DNA from: Mesorhizobium huakuii
Lineage (GTDB): Bacteria; Pseudomonadota; Alphaproteobacteria; Rhizobiales; Rhizobiaceae
DNA: 64,000 nucleotides
Assembly: GCF_030160235.1 (NCBI RefSeq)
Contig: NZ_BSNY01000030.1
Coordinates: 124,001 to 188,000, forward strand
Direction of reading: 5' to 3'
Part shown: positions 41,716 to 52,928 of the stretch, one piece after another
How positions within the stretch are numbered: the stretch's first letter is position 1
How the letters are laid out: each line of letters starts with the position of its first letter
Position numbers and translations under genes: made by a program
Notes under the pieces: generated by a model
Told to the model about the DNA's origin: nothing
The model's database searches: none
Seen by the model: only the letters and a program-made list of their open reading frames with translations

Positions 41716-42651
41716 TTAGCGCGGAAAGCCGTGGAGTCTGCCAAGCAGCCACTGCAGCGGATTGCCGACGAAGGCGCGGGTGACGAACGTATCGTGGGCG
41801 GCATCGGAGGCAAGCAAGGCGATAGTGCCGGCTTCGAGGCGGCGGGGCGGATCGGAACTGGCGTCGATGCCCTGGCCCGCCAGCAACTGCCTGATTTCGG
41901 CATTGCCGGAGGCGGAGGATTTGCCATAGGCGCTGACGAAGAAACTCTTCCGGTGCTGCGCGACCCAGCTGACGAAAATATCGGCCTCGTCGAACACCGC
42001 GTCGAGCAGGATGACACCGAGCAGGCGCCCGCCGATGTCACCGTTCCTGAGAATGGAAGCGGCCGGATTGTAGCCGCCGCTATAGGCCACCAGCACCACC
42101 GGCATGGCGTCGAACTTTGCCGCCTTGGCGCCGGTGAGCTTGGCCAGGCCTTGCGCCGTCTCGGCCATGAACCCGGCAAAATAGCCCGGCGTCCAGAAAT
42201 TGCCGGCACTGGAATCCTGCGCATTGCTGGCGAATTGCGGCGCCACCAGAACGGCGTTGAGGCCGGACGCCTCGACCTGCGCGACGACACGCTGGCGGCC
42301 GACCACGTCGCGCTGCAAGGTCGCGCCATTGCCGTGGAAGAACACCACGATGACCGCCGGCTTGGCCGGATCGAACCCTTTCGGCACCGCCAGCAGCGTC
42401 GAGCGGTCGGAATAGGTCTCGTCTTCCCAGTAGATGCCGCCGCGCGGCGAGGTGTGGCCGCGCCTTCCATCCGCCGCCGTGACGTCGAGAAACGGCGCGG
42501 AGCCATCGGGCAGCTTGCCCCGATAGGGAAAGGGCGATGCCTTGAACGGCACGATGGTGGATATGGCCTTGCGCAAGCGCGCCCCCTGGCTTGCCGCCGG
42601 AAACACCGCCGTGGCCAGCAATCCGGCGACGATGGCGCGCCGGTCCGGCAT
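41716..42651 (-). CDS. Exported alpha/beta-hydrolase-like protein
   Basis: A 311-residue protein. ATG 42651 overlaps the stop of the upstream polytopic gene (TGATG). It starts MPDRRAIVAGLLATAVFPAA, a signal peptide cleaved near ASQGA. The fold shows VIVVFFHGNGATLQRDVVGR (oxyanion HG), GLNAVLVAPQFASNAQDSSA and the nucleophile elbow VVLVAYSGGYNPAASIL (AYSGG variant of GxSxG), then LLGVILLDAVFDEADIFVSW. A late His in ASDAAHDTFVTRAFVG is the likely catalytic His. The substrate is unknown; translation is coupled to the membrane protein before it. Confidence 0.85.
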   Translation of the reverse strand: MPDRRAIVAGLLATAVFPAASQGARLRKAISTIVPFKASPFPYRGKLPDGSAPFLDVTAADGRRGHTSPRGGIYWEDETYSDRSTLLAVPKGFDPAKPAVIVVFFHGNGATLQRDVVGRQRVVAQVEASGLNAVLVAPQFASNAQDSSAGNFWTPGYFAGFMAETAQGLAKLTGAKAAKFDAMPVVLVAYSGGYNPAASILRNGDIGGRLLGVILLDAVFDEADIFVSWVAQHRKSFFVSAYGKSSASGNAEIRQLLAGQGIDASSDPPRRLEAGTIALLASDAAHDTFVTRAFVGNPLQWLLGRLHGFPR

Positions 42652-45359
42652 CAGGCCGCCACCAGCCGCACGGCCGGCGCCTTCGACGGCAGCAGCACGG
42701 CAAAGAAGGCCGGAATGGCGATGAGATAGGCGATGGCCGCCCATTGCAGCACGGCGCTCAAGCCGAAGCTGGTGGCGACGATCGGCACGGCGGCCGAGCC
42801 GATCACCGAGAAACAGCCATTGATGCCCCAGGCCCAGACGAACAGATGCTCCTTGCCGAGCCGCGCCAGCCAGGTCATGGCGGTGGCCATCGGCATGCCC
42901 ATCAGGAAGGCCGGCGGCGACACCAAGAGGAAGCAGAGCAGCAGCCGCACCGCATAGGGATAGGCACCGATCCGGTCGAGCACCGGCGACAAATAGAAGC
43001 CATAGGCGAGCAGCAGCACGCAGACGGCCAGCAGCACGAGAGGCAGCAGCGTCCTGGCGCGGTCGAAGATGCGTTCGGCGAACAGGCTGCCGAGCCCGGA
43101 AAACACCAGCATCGAGGAGATCAGCACCGAGGCCGAAACGGTCGGATTGGCCAGCGCCACGGTGAACCGGCTGATCAGCCCAACCTCGACCATGATGTAG
43201 CCGAGGCCGAGACAGGCGAAATAGAGGATGGTGCCGAGCTTGCCGCGCGAGCGCGAGAACACGATGCGCCAGCCGAAGATGACCGGCAGCAGCACCAGCG
43301 ACGCCGCCGTGACGCAGGCAATGCCGAGCGTCGCCCAGATCAGGAGGTAACCCCAATCGTCCTGGAACAGGTCGAGCCGGTCCAGCGTGCGCGGCAGGTC
43401 GGCGACCTTCACATAGGCCGCGAAATAAGGCTGGTCGTTGCTCAGCGCCCGCGTGTCGAAGACATAGTCGCCGGCGAGTTTTCCCCAGCCGCCGGTCAAA
43501 AGCGCGTGCCAGGTCATGCGCTGCATTTCCGTCGCCGGCAACACTTGCGGGCCGGCATCGCCACCGGCCCCCGCGCAGGCGTCTAGCGTTGGATCGGCTG
43601 GCGCGGTCGGGTCGCAATCTGGATTTGCCGGTGCGGTCGGGTTGGCAGGCGCGGTCGCATCGGCGGCCGGCTGCTGCGTCAGCGTCGCGTCCTGTCCGCT
43701 GCCGAAGATCGAGGCGCGATAGTCGTCGAGCACCTTTTGCGCGCCCGAACCATCATAGGTCATTCCCGGATAGTAGACTTCCTCCCAGGACATCGACTTG
43801 GTGTAGTCGCGCAGCGTCTTGATCTCGGTCTCGGTGAAGCCGCCGCGCTTGAACAGCACCGTCGTGGTCGAGAGATAGCTTGAGACCGCGAAGATGTCGT
43901 TGGCCGCGCCCTTCGGGTCGAACGTGGTGGCCGCCTCGGCGACGGTCGAATAGAGCTTCAGCACCGATTTCGGCGGCTCTTCCTTGTTCCACAAGGTGAT
44001 CGACAGCACGCCGCCATCGGCCAGCGCGTGCATGTAGCTCAGCATCGCTTCGCGCGTGTAGGCGTATTTTTCCGAGATGGCGAAGCCGCCGGGATTGGAC
44101 AGGCCGACACTGTCGGCAAGGCTGAGGTCGATGACGTCGTAGCGCTCCGTCGTGTTGGCAAGAAACAGCCGCCCGTCATAGTCGATGACCTTGAGCCGCG
44201 GCTCGGCCAGTATATCGCCGGTCACATCCTTCAACACGGGGTCGCGGAACGCCCGCAATGTCATTGGATTGCTCTCGGCGACGGTCACCGAGGTCGAGCC
44301 GGCGTTGAGCGCGGCCTGCGTGGAAATCCCGCCGCCGAACTGTACGACGAAGGTCTTGGGCTTGTCCTTGATGACATAGGGATAGTGCATCGGCAGGTAG
44401 CGGAAATAGACCTGCTCGGCCGGCGCCAGGTTGCGCATGATGCCTTCCGGCCCGTCGCCGTCGCGATACATGCCGACATAGGTGTTGGCCGGCACTTCGG
44501 GCATGCCGAAGGCGGCATTGTCGCTCAGCCCCGGCGCGAAATGCATGTAGGAGCTGGCATAGACCTGCAGGTCGCCGAACGGCGAGACGCTGCGGTAGAT
44601 GCGCTTGCCGTCCGGAAAGTTGCGGGCATAGGCGACGCCCTTGTACTGCGATACGGCAATGTCGGGTATGCCGAGCAGGCCGGGCAGCATGAGATAGCCT
44701 GATATCGACAGCGCCGCGACCACGACGCCGGCGACGACGCTCTTCCAGGCGCCGAAAGCAAGGAACCACAGCAGCGAACCGGCGGCCCACAACAGCAGCG
44801 GCACGACGATGATGGTTTCCGGCGCGAACAGATAGAGCGACACCAGCACGACGAGGCCGGCGAGCCCCGAGCCGGTGAGGTCGGCGAAATAGACACGGCC
44901 GAAGGCGGTGCGGCTTTTCAGGAAGACGATGCCGAGGAAGAACGCCCCGGCCAGGAACGGCAGGAGATAGAGCAGGAAATTGGCGAGCAGCCGCCATTTC
45001 TGCGCGGGGTCGGACACCAGGAAGATGGCGTTGAACGGCACCGTCTGGGCTACCAGGTTGGAGCCGACGGCGAGCGGGCCGATCAGCAGCAGGGCGGCGG
45101 TGGCGGCTCCTTGCCAGTGGCGGTCGAACCAGCCCTTGCCGGCGAAGATGACGACGCTGGACAGCGAGAAGCCGAGCATGGCGAGGCTGACCACCAGCGA
45201 GCCGAAATGCGACCAGCTGCCGACGGCGAACACCCGCATGACAGCGATCTGCAGGGCGATGATGGCGCCGGCGATCAGCCCGACCGCAAGATAATGCGCG
45301 AGCCGCGGCGCCTCGAGGGAAGGAACAGTCAGACGGGAATTCGATATGACGGCTGCCAT
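42651..45359 (-). CDS. Polytopic membrane protein with spermidine-synthase-like domain
   Basis: A 902-residue protein. Residues about 20-240 hold seven or eight transmembrane helices (YLAVGLIAGAIIALQIAVMR, LLLIGPLAVGSNLVAQTV). Residues about 330-500 form a SAM-enzyme-like domain: TFVVQFGGGISTQAALNAGS, VTVAESNPMTLRAFRDPVLK, ERYDVIDLSLADSVGLSNPG and ALADGGVLSITLWNKEE, the layout of spermidine synthase-like domains. A Pro/Ala/Asp-rich insert (ANPDCDPTAPADPTLDACAG) lies near 590. Another six or more helices fill 640-890. It is presumably an inner-membrane enzyme or transporter-enzyme fusion; the reaction is unknown. Confidence 0.8.
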   Translation of the reverse strand: MAAVISNSRLTVPSLEAPRLAHYLAVGLIAGAIIALQIAVMRVFAVGSWSHFGSLVVSLAMLGFSLSSVVIFAGKGWFDRHWQGAATAALLLIGPLAVGSNLVAQTVPFNAIFLVSDPAQKWRLLANFLLYLLPFLAGAFFLGIVFLKSRTAFGRVYFADLTGSGLAGLVVLVSLYLFAPETIIVVPLLLWAAGSLLWFLAFGAWKSVVAGVVVAALSISGYLMLPGLLGIPDIAVSQYKGVAYARNFPDGKRIYRSVSPFGDLQVYASSYMHFAPGLSDNAAFGMPEVPANTYVGMYRDGDGPEGIMRNLAPAEQVYFRYLPMHYPYVIKDKPKTFVVQFGGGISTQAALNAGSTSVTVAESNPMTLRAFRDPVLKDVTGDILAEPRLKVIDYDGRLFLANTTERYDVIDLSLADSVGLSNPGGFAISEKYAYTREAMLSYMHALADGGVLSITLWNKEEPPKSVLKLYSTVAEAATTFDPKGAANDIFAVSSYLSTTTVLFKRGGFTETEIKTLRDYTKSMSWEEVYYPGMTYDGSGAQKVLDDYRASIFGSGQDATLTQQPAADATAPANPTAPANPDCDPTAPADPTLDACAGAGGDAGPQVLPATEMQRMTWHALLTGGWGKLAGDYVFDTRALSNDQPYFAAYVKVADLPRTLDRLDLFQDDWGYLLIWATLGIACVTAASLVLLPVIFGWRIVFSRSRGKLGTILYFACLGLGYIMVEVGLISRFTVALANPTVSASVLISSMLVFSGLGSLFAERIFDRARTLLPLVLLAVCVLLLAYGFYLSPVLDRIGAYPYAVRLLLCFLLVSPPAFLMGMPMATAMTWLARLGKEHLFVWAWGINGCFSVIGSAAVPIVATSFGLSAVLQWAAIAYLIAIPAFFAVLLPSKAPAVRLVAA

Positions 45360-45381
45360 TCAGGTCCCTTGATACGGCAAC

Positions 45382-46251
45382 TCAGCCGTTGTGCGTGCCG
45401 ACGATCTGATCGCCTTCCAGCTTGGTGAACGGGACGAACGGCACGACCTTGCCATTGTAGATATCCGAGCGGACGATGTTGAACGTGCCGTCGGCGAGCT
45501 GCTGCTTGATCACCTTGAGCACGTGCTGCGCTCCCGGCGGGCCGACCGGAATGACCATCACGCCGTTCGGCTTGAGCTGCTGCAGCAGCGACGGCGGAAT
45601 GTGGTCGATGCCGCAGGTGACGATGATCTTGTCGAACGGGCCGACGCTTTCCCAGCCATAATAGCCGTCGGCATTGCGGCTGGTGACCGAACCGAATTCG
45701 CTGTAGCCGCGCTCGACCAGCCCGTCATAGGTGCGCCGCGTGCGCTGCGCCAGCGGATTGATGATCTCGATCGTGTGCACCTTGTCGGTGAGGTTGGCGA
45801 GATAGGCCGACTGGTAACCCGAGCCGGTGCCGATCTCGAGCACGGCCTCGCCGAACTGCACGTCGATCGACGTCGTCATCCGCCCGACGAGGTGCGGACC
45901 CGAAATCGTCACGCCATAGCCGATGTCGAGAAAGGCATGGTCATAGGCGCGCCCCAGATTCTGCGGCAGCACGAATTCCTCACGCGGTGTCAAAAGGAAG
46001 GCGCGCTTGTTGCGGTCGTCCAGCACGTCCTTGTTGTAGACCATGATCTGGAAGCGATCGAATCGCTGCGCCAAAAACTTCGGATCCTCGCCGCGATTGG
46101 CCACCATCCAGTCGATGAACGATTTTTTGTCGTTGAACGGCACTTCGGCATTGCGGTCGTAGGGCACCGGCACGTTGGCCCTGACCGTGGCTGGAAGAAT
46201 GGAGAACGCCGCCGCACCCGCCGACAGCGTCAAGAAATCCCGACGCTTCAT
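45382..46251 (-). CDS. Isoaspartyl-methyltransferase-like protein with Tat signal
   Basis: A 289-residue protein. The start at 46251 has GGAGG upstream and gives MKRRDFLTLSAGAAAFSILP, a twin-arginine signal (RRDFLTL) cleaved near VRA. The catalytic domain matches PCMT: FLLTPREEFVLPQNLGRAYD, GVTISGPHLVGRMTTSIDV, AVLEIGTGSGYQSAYLANLT (SAM motif I), VHTIEIINPLAQRTRRTYD and VMVIPVGPPGAQHVLKV. PCMT normally repairs isoaspartate in cytosolic proteins; here it should be exported. It heads a four-gene minus-strand unit, 22 bp before the polytopic spermidine-synthase-like gene. Confidence 0.87.
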   Translation of the reverse strand: MKRRDFLTLSAGAAAFSILPATVRANVPVPYDRNAEVPFNDKKSFIDWMVANRGEDPKFLAQRFDRFQIMVYNKDVLDDRNKRAFLLTPREEFVLPQNLGRAYDHAFLDIGYGVTISGPHLVGRMTTSIDVQFGEAVLEIGTGSGYQSAYLANLTDKVHTIEIINPLAQRTRRTYDGLVERGYSEFGSVTSRNADGYYGWESVGPFDKIIVTCGIDHIPPSLLQQLKPNGVMVIPVGPPGAQHVLKVIKQQLADGTFNIVRSDIYNGKVVPFVPFTKLEGDQIVGTHNG

Positions 46252-46769
46252 GGAAAAAGCCTCCAAAAGTGGCCTTTGCCACCCCAAAACCAAGCACTTC
46301 AACCCGATTGCACCGCCTCCCAAAACGAGTCAATGGCCGGCGAGAGGCCGGCGTCCAGGCCGAAAAAATGTGGCAAGCGGGCAACAGTTTTGCCGATGCC
46401 ATTGGCTTTTTCAGGACCATGGAACGGCGCGCCGCATTGCCGCAGGGCCGGCTGGAACGCCGCGGCCTTATATTAGCAGGGGCTGTTTTGCTTGACTCGG
46501 CCGGCAAAAACAGGCAGCAAACCTGGATCGGAAGGGCTGAAATACCGCGTGCATGATCGTGGACGAGCCTTTTTTGGCACAAAGTCCACGTCTCTCGGTT
46601 GGTTTTGAGAGGGATTGGTTAACCAACTTTGTCCATATTTTGAAGCAATCGGCAATCAACGACAGGCGCGGCAAACGCGTCGGGGACCACCCTGGGATCA
46701 CTCGCAGAATGGTCGTCGCGGCTGACAAGGCCACGTACGGGGAAAACCGATTGGAGCGAGATTGGTTGC
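46252..46769. promoter_or_regulatory. Divergent promoter region with TTGGTTAACCAA palindrome
   Basis: 518 bp without a gene between the Tat-PCMT gene (leftward) and the DUF2778 gene (rightward). A perfect 12-bp palindrome TTGGTTAACCAA lies at 46615-46626, with a second TTGGTT 17 bp earlier at 46598-46603. It is likely a regulator site for the DUF2778 gene (144 bp ahead of its ATG). No known regulon could be assigned. Confidence 0.5.
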
Positions 46770-48401
46770 ATGGCGTTGTTGAGTAAACACAAAATAATCC
46801 GGGACCAGCGCGAGGGCGGCGAGCTCGTCGATGCGCAGCGCATCCCTTCCTTCAACCCGAAACGGATCGTCCGCTGGGTCGCGGTGCCCGGTGCCAGCGC
46901 CGCTGTCGGCCTCTGGCTGATCGGCACCATGGCCGGCCTCAGCTCCGTCGGCGCCTCGCTGTCGGCGACATCGAGCAGCCTGCCGCAGACACTGGCCATG
47001 CCGGGCTCGCTGGCGATGGCCGATCCGCTGAAGCAGCATTTCCTGAGGTCTTCGGCGCCGTTCGTGCTGGCCAATGCCCATGGCGGCGCCCAGGCCCTGC
47101 ACGATCATGCCGTGCAATGCGGCGCCACTTGCTTCAAGCTGGCCCGTGTGAGCCCGCTGGGTGAGAAATCCGCGCGCCTCGCTGTCCATGCAAGGCCCGA
47201 ACAGCCAATCCTGAAATCGAAGGCGCAGGAGCGCTTCGAACGCATGGAGGCGTCGCTGTCGCCGACCAAGCTCGCCGCCGCCTTTGCCGGCGCCGGCAAG
47301 CCCGTCGCCACGGCCGAGGCGCGCCCTGTGATTTCCAGTGCCGCGCCGCAGATTACCGAGGCGTCACTGGTTCCGTCAGTCCAGGTGATGGCAAGCCTGT
47401 CGAACGACATGCCGGCTCCCATGGCGGAACGCTTCGCCCGTGCCGATACCGGCGCCGTGGTCCAGACCGCGCCGGCGCCGACGGGCCTCGGCCAGTCGCA
47501 GACGCCCGACAACACGCAGCTGGCGCTGGCCCTCGTCCAGTCGCTGCCGGTCGAGGACGAAGCATTTGCCTCGCCGCTGCCGATGACCGAATCCTCCGCC
47601 GATGTCGCGGTTGCACCTGCCGAGACCCAGCCGCAACAGCCCGGCGACGCCGCCTCGCTGCCGGATGCGCTGACCGACGACGTGCCGCTGCCGACCCGCC
47701 GCCCGCAATATGACGCGCCGCGGCAGCCAAAGGCCGTGGTGGAACAGGATGAACCGGCGCCACAGCCCAGGATTGGTCAGCCCAAGCTCGCGCAGCAGAA
47801 GCCGGCGCCGCAGGCAAAGCCGGTCCAGCAGGCCCAGCCGGCAAGGCCGGCCCGGGCAGGCCGGGCTGGCGAGGGCGGCGATGTGCTGGCCTATGCCAAG
47901 CCGGACACGCCCTCGGGCGGCCTTGGCCAAGCGTTCAGGAACCTCTTCAACGGACCGGGCGGCGGAAGCGGAGCCGGCCACGGCGTCGCCGTCTATGACA
48001 TCAGCGCCAAGACCGTCTACATGCCGGATGGCCAGCGGCTCGAGGCGCATTCCGGTCTCGGCGCCATGGTCGACCAGCCACGCTATGTCCACGTGAAGGA
48101 TCGTGGCCCGACGCCGCCCAACACCTACAATCTGTCGCTGCGTGAATCGCGCTTCCATGGCGTCGAGGCCCTGCGCCTGACGCCGGTGAACGGCGGCAAC
48201 AAGTATAACCGCAACGGCCTGCTCGCCCACACCTACATGCTGCGCGGCGGCCGCGCCGAGTCCAATGGCTGCGTCGTCTTCAGGGACTATGCCCGCTTCC
48301 TCGCCGCCTTCAAGAAGGGCAAGGTCACACGTCTCGTCGTGGTGCCGCGCCTGAGCGGATCGCCGACCCAGGTGGCCACGGACAACGCCCGCGGCGCCTG
48401 A
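46770..48401 (+). CDS. DUF2778 L,D-transpeptidase-like protein
   Basis: A 543-residue protein. One membrane helix lies near residues 32-55 (VAVPGASAAVGLWLIGTMAG). The middle (about 290-375) is Pro/Gln-rich with rhizobial-type boxes (DDVPLPTRRPQYDAPRQPKA). The C-terminal 150 residues are a DUF2778 domain: VYDISAKTVYMPDGQRLEAH, SGLGAMVDQPRYVHVKDRGP, TPPNTYNLSLRESRFHGVEA and the active-site region LLAHTYMLRGGRAESNGCVV, where His and the Cys in SNGC match L,D-transpeptidase-type enzymes. DUF2778 includes Tlde1, a type VI effector, but the N-terminal anchor and lack of secretion genes here favour a cell-wall role in the periplasm. Confidence 0.87.
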   Translation: MALLSKHKIIRDQREGGELVDAQRIPSFNPKRIVRWVAVPGASAAVGLWLIGTMAGLSSVGASLSATSSSLPQTLAMPGSLAMADPLKQHFLRSSAPFVLANAHGGAQALHDHAVQCGATCFKLARVSPLGEKSARLAVHARPEQPILKSKAQERFERMEASLSPTKLAAAFAGAGKPVATAEARPVISSAAPQITEASLVPSVQVMASLSNDMPAPMAERFARADTGAVVQTAPAPTGLGQSQTPDNTQLALALVQSLPVEDEAFASPLPMTESSADVAVAPAETQPQQPGDAASLPDALTDDVPLPTRRPQYDAPRQPKAVVEQDEPAPQPRIGQPKLAQQKPAPQAKPVQQAQPARPARAGRAGEGGDVLAYAKPDTPSGGLGQAFRNLFNGPGGGSGAGHGVAVYDISAKTVYMPDGQRLEAHSGLGAMVDQPRYVHVKDRGPTPPNTYNLSLRESRFHGVEALRLTPVNGGNKYNRNGLLAHTYMLRGGRAESNGCVVFRDYARFLAAFKKGKVTRLVVVPRLSGSPTQVATDNARGA

Positions 48402-48527
48402 CCGCGACCAGGCACCTCCTCGGCAACTGCCTCCTCCTGACAGCCTTCTGTCAGGAGCCGCATTCGGGCATGCGCCTCGCCGCATCGCGCTCTTTCCATT
48501 TTCGCCAAGACCTCCCATATTCGGGGC

Positions 48528-51613
<3,086 letters not shown>

Positions 51614-51614
<1 letters not shown>

Positions 51615-51656
51615 AGCGCCTTTCCCTTCTCCCCTGAGGGAGAAGGGAAAGCGCTC
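51614..51656 (+). terminator. Strong hairpin after uvrB
   Basis: GAGCGC-c-TTTCCCTTCTCCC pairs with GGGAGAAGGGAAA-GCGCTC around a CTGA loop, a 19-bp stem immediately after the uvrB stop. No T-run follows, so it may act as a Rho-type or protective 3' structure. The CCTTCTCCC/GGGAGAAGG core recurs at 62653. Confidence 0.7.
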
Positions 51657-51775
51657 CACGAGTGCACCTTAAGTCGGAACTGCCTCTGGACTATGCGCTC
51701 GCGCTTGCCGCCAGGCGGCGGAAGCGATACGCACGGCTGCAATCCTGCCTCTGCACGCTCCGCACCGAATCCCCC

Positions 51776-52681
51776 ATGAAACCCAGGGACATCTCAGCCT
51801 ACGCCTTCCTGGCCGTCACCTGGGGCCTGTCGTTTCTCGTCCTGCTCAAAGTCGTACACGCCTTCGGCTGGGTCGGCGCCGTGACCTTGCGCTCGCTGAT
51901 CGCCGGCATCACGCTCTTCCTGTTGGCGGCGGCGACGCGGCGCCGGCTCGATTTCAGCGCCGGCTGGCGGCACTTCGCCGTGGTTGGCGCGACGACGGTC
52001 GCGGCGCAGCTGATCGGCCTGTCCTACGCCACGCCGCGTATCGGCACCGCGATGGCGGCCATCCTCGTTGCCGCGATCCCGCTGTTCTCGATGATCCTTG
52101 GCCAGTTATGGGGTCTCGAGCGCATCACCGTTCGCGGGCTGGCTGGCTTGCTGCTCGGCGCCGCGGGTATCGTGGTCCTGGTCGGCTTCCCTTCTGTGCC
52201 GATCACGCCGTCCTTCGCCTTCGGCTGCGCCGCCTCGTTGTTCAGCTCCTTCTCCGCCGCCTTCGGCAGCAACTACGCCAATCGCCATCTGCGCTCGGCC
52301 GGCTCGTTCGAACTCACCGGCGCCGCTTTCCTGTTCGGTGGGCTGATGACGCTGCCGTTGCTGCTGGCCGTGCCGGTTCCGGCCATGCCGCGTCCTGTCG
52401 ATTTCCTCTACCTCGCCCTTCTCGCCTGCGTGATGAGCGCGCTGACCTATGTCGTCTATTTCCGGCTGGTGGCCAGCATTGGAGCGACCAGGACGATCAG
52501 CGTCGAATTCGCCGTGACCACGATCGCCGTACTGGTTGGCACTGTCATGCTTGGCGAGTCGCTGACCATCATCCAGGGTTTCGGCGCAGCGGCGATCATC
52601 GGCGGCTGCATATTGGTGCTGGATCCGTTCCCGCGCCGCATGAAGGCGGCGGCCTTGCCATCCGCCCCGCCCTTGGTGTAA
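51776..52681 (+). CDS. DMT (EamA) family transporter
   Basis: A 301-residue polytopic protein with two EamA repeats and about ten helices: YAFLAVTWGLSFLVLLKVVH, TLRSLIAGITLFLLAAATRR, SYATPRIGTAMAAILVAAIP, FSMILGQLWGLERITVRGLA, RPVDFLYLALLACVMSALTY and VEFAVTTIAVLVGTVMLGES. It is a drug/metabolite exporter type with unknown substrate. The start at 51776 (MKPRDISAYAFLAV) is used, although a longer in-frame start exists; it has no strong ribosome site. Next is the ABC-F leader region. Confidence 0.88.
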   Translation: MKPRDISAYAFLAVTWGLSFLVLLKVVHAFGWVGAVTLRSLIAGITLFLLAAATRRRLDFSAGWRHFAVVGATTVAAQLIGLSYATPRIGTAMAAILVAAIPLFSMILGQLWGLERITVRGLAGLLLGAAGIVVLVGFPSVPITPSFAFGCAASLFSSFSAAFGSNYANRHLRSAGSFELTGAAFLFGGLMTLPLLLAVPVPAMPRPVDFLYLALLACVMSALTYVVYFRLVASIGATRTISVEFAVTTIAVLVGTVMLGESLTIIQGFGAAAIIGGCILVLDPFPRRMKAAALPSAPPLV

Positions 52682-52719
52682 TCGCTTCGCACAATCGAAC
52701 GTCTGAAAGGAGGGCTCAC

Positions 52720-52791
52720 GTGTTCACGTTTCATCGTCACCATCGTCAGCGTGGCCCGATTTCTGCCCTGCAAGCCAGCTTGCAGGGCTGA
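52720..52791 (+). CDS. 23-codon leader peptide ahead of the ABC-F gene
   Basis: GTG at 52720 follows AAAGGAGGG (52706-52714) with five bases between, the best ribosome site in the neighbourhood. The frame encodes a peptide beginning MFTFHRHHRQRGP and ending with stop TGA at 52789-52791. It is basic and His-rich, ending ISALQASLQG. Its last ten codons are the two arms of a perfect hairpin (GCCCTGCAAG / CTTGCAGGGC). The arrangement is that of a translation-sensing attenuator of ABC-F resistance genes. The peptide is short but its position and start signal are strong evidence. Confidence 0.7.
   Translation: MFTFHRHHRQRGPISALQASLQG
52765..52788 (+). promoter_or_regulatory. Hairpin overlapping leader peptide 3' end (candidate attenuator)
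   Basis: GCCCTGCAAG (52765-52774), loop CCAG, CTTGCAGGGC (52779-52788): a perfect 10-bp stem. T-runs follow at 52808-52812 and 52824-52829 but not directly at the stem, so it may act by changing folding when a ribosome stalls on the leader. It lies 140 bp ahead of the ABC-F ATG. Confidence 0.6.
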
Positions 52792-52928
52792 CCAGGGACG
52801 GTCCGGGTTTTTCCCGCTTCGATTTTTTGGTCTGCCCTTCGTGGTGCCGCAACGCAGAGCCTGATGGCCAGCAAGCGCACCGTCAAAGTGCATTGAGCCG
52901 TATATCGGCCAAGACCAGAGAAATCCAA

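Noticed and set aside
46553-46786. 77-codon frame in the DUF2778 promoter region
   Set aside because: No ribosome site, it overlaps the palindrome TTGGTTAACCAA, and it runs into the real start.
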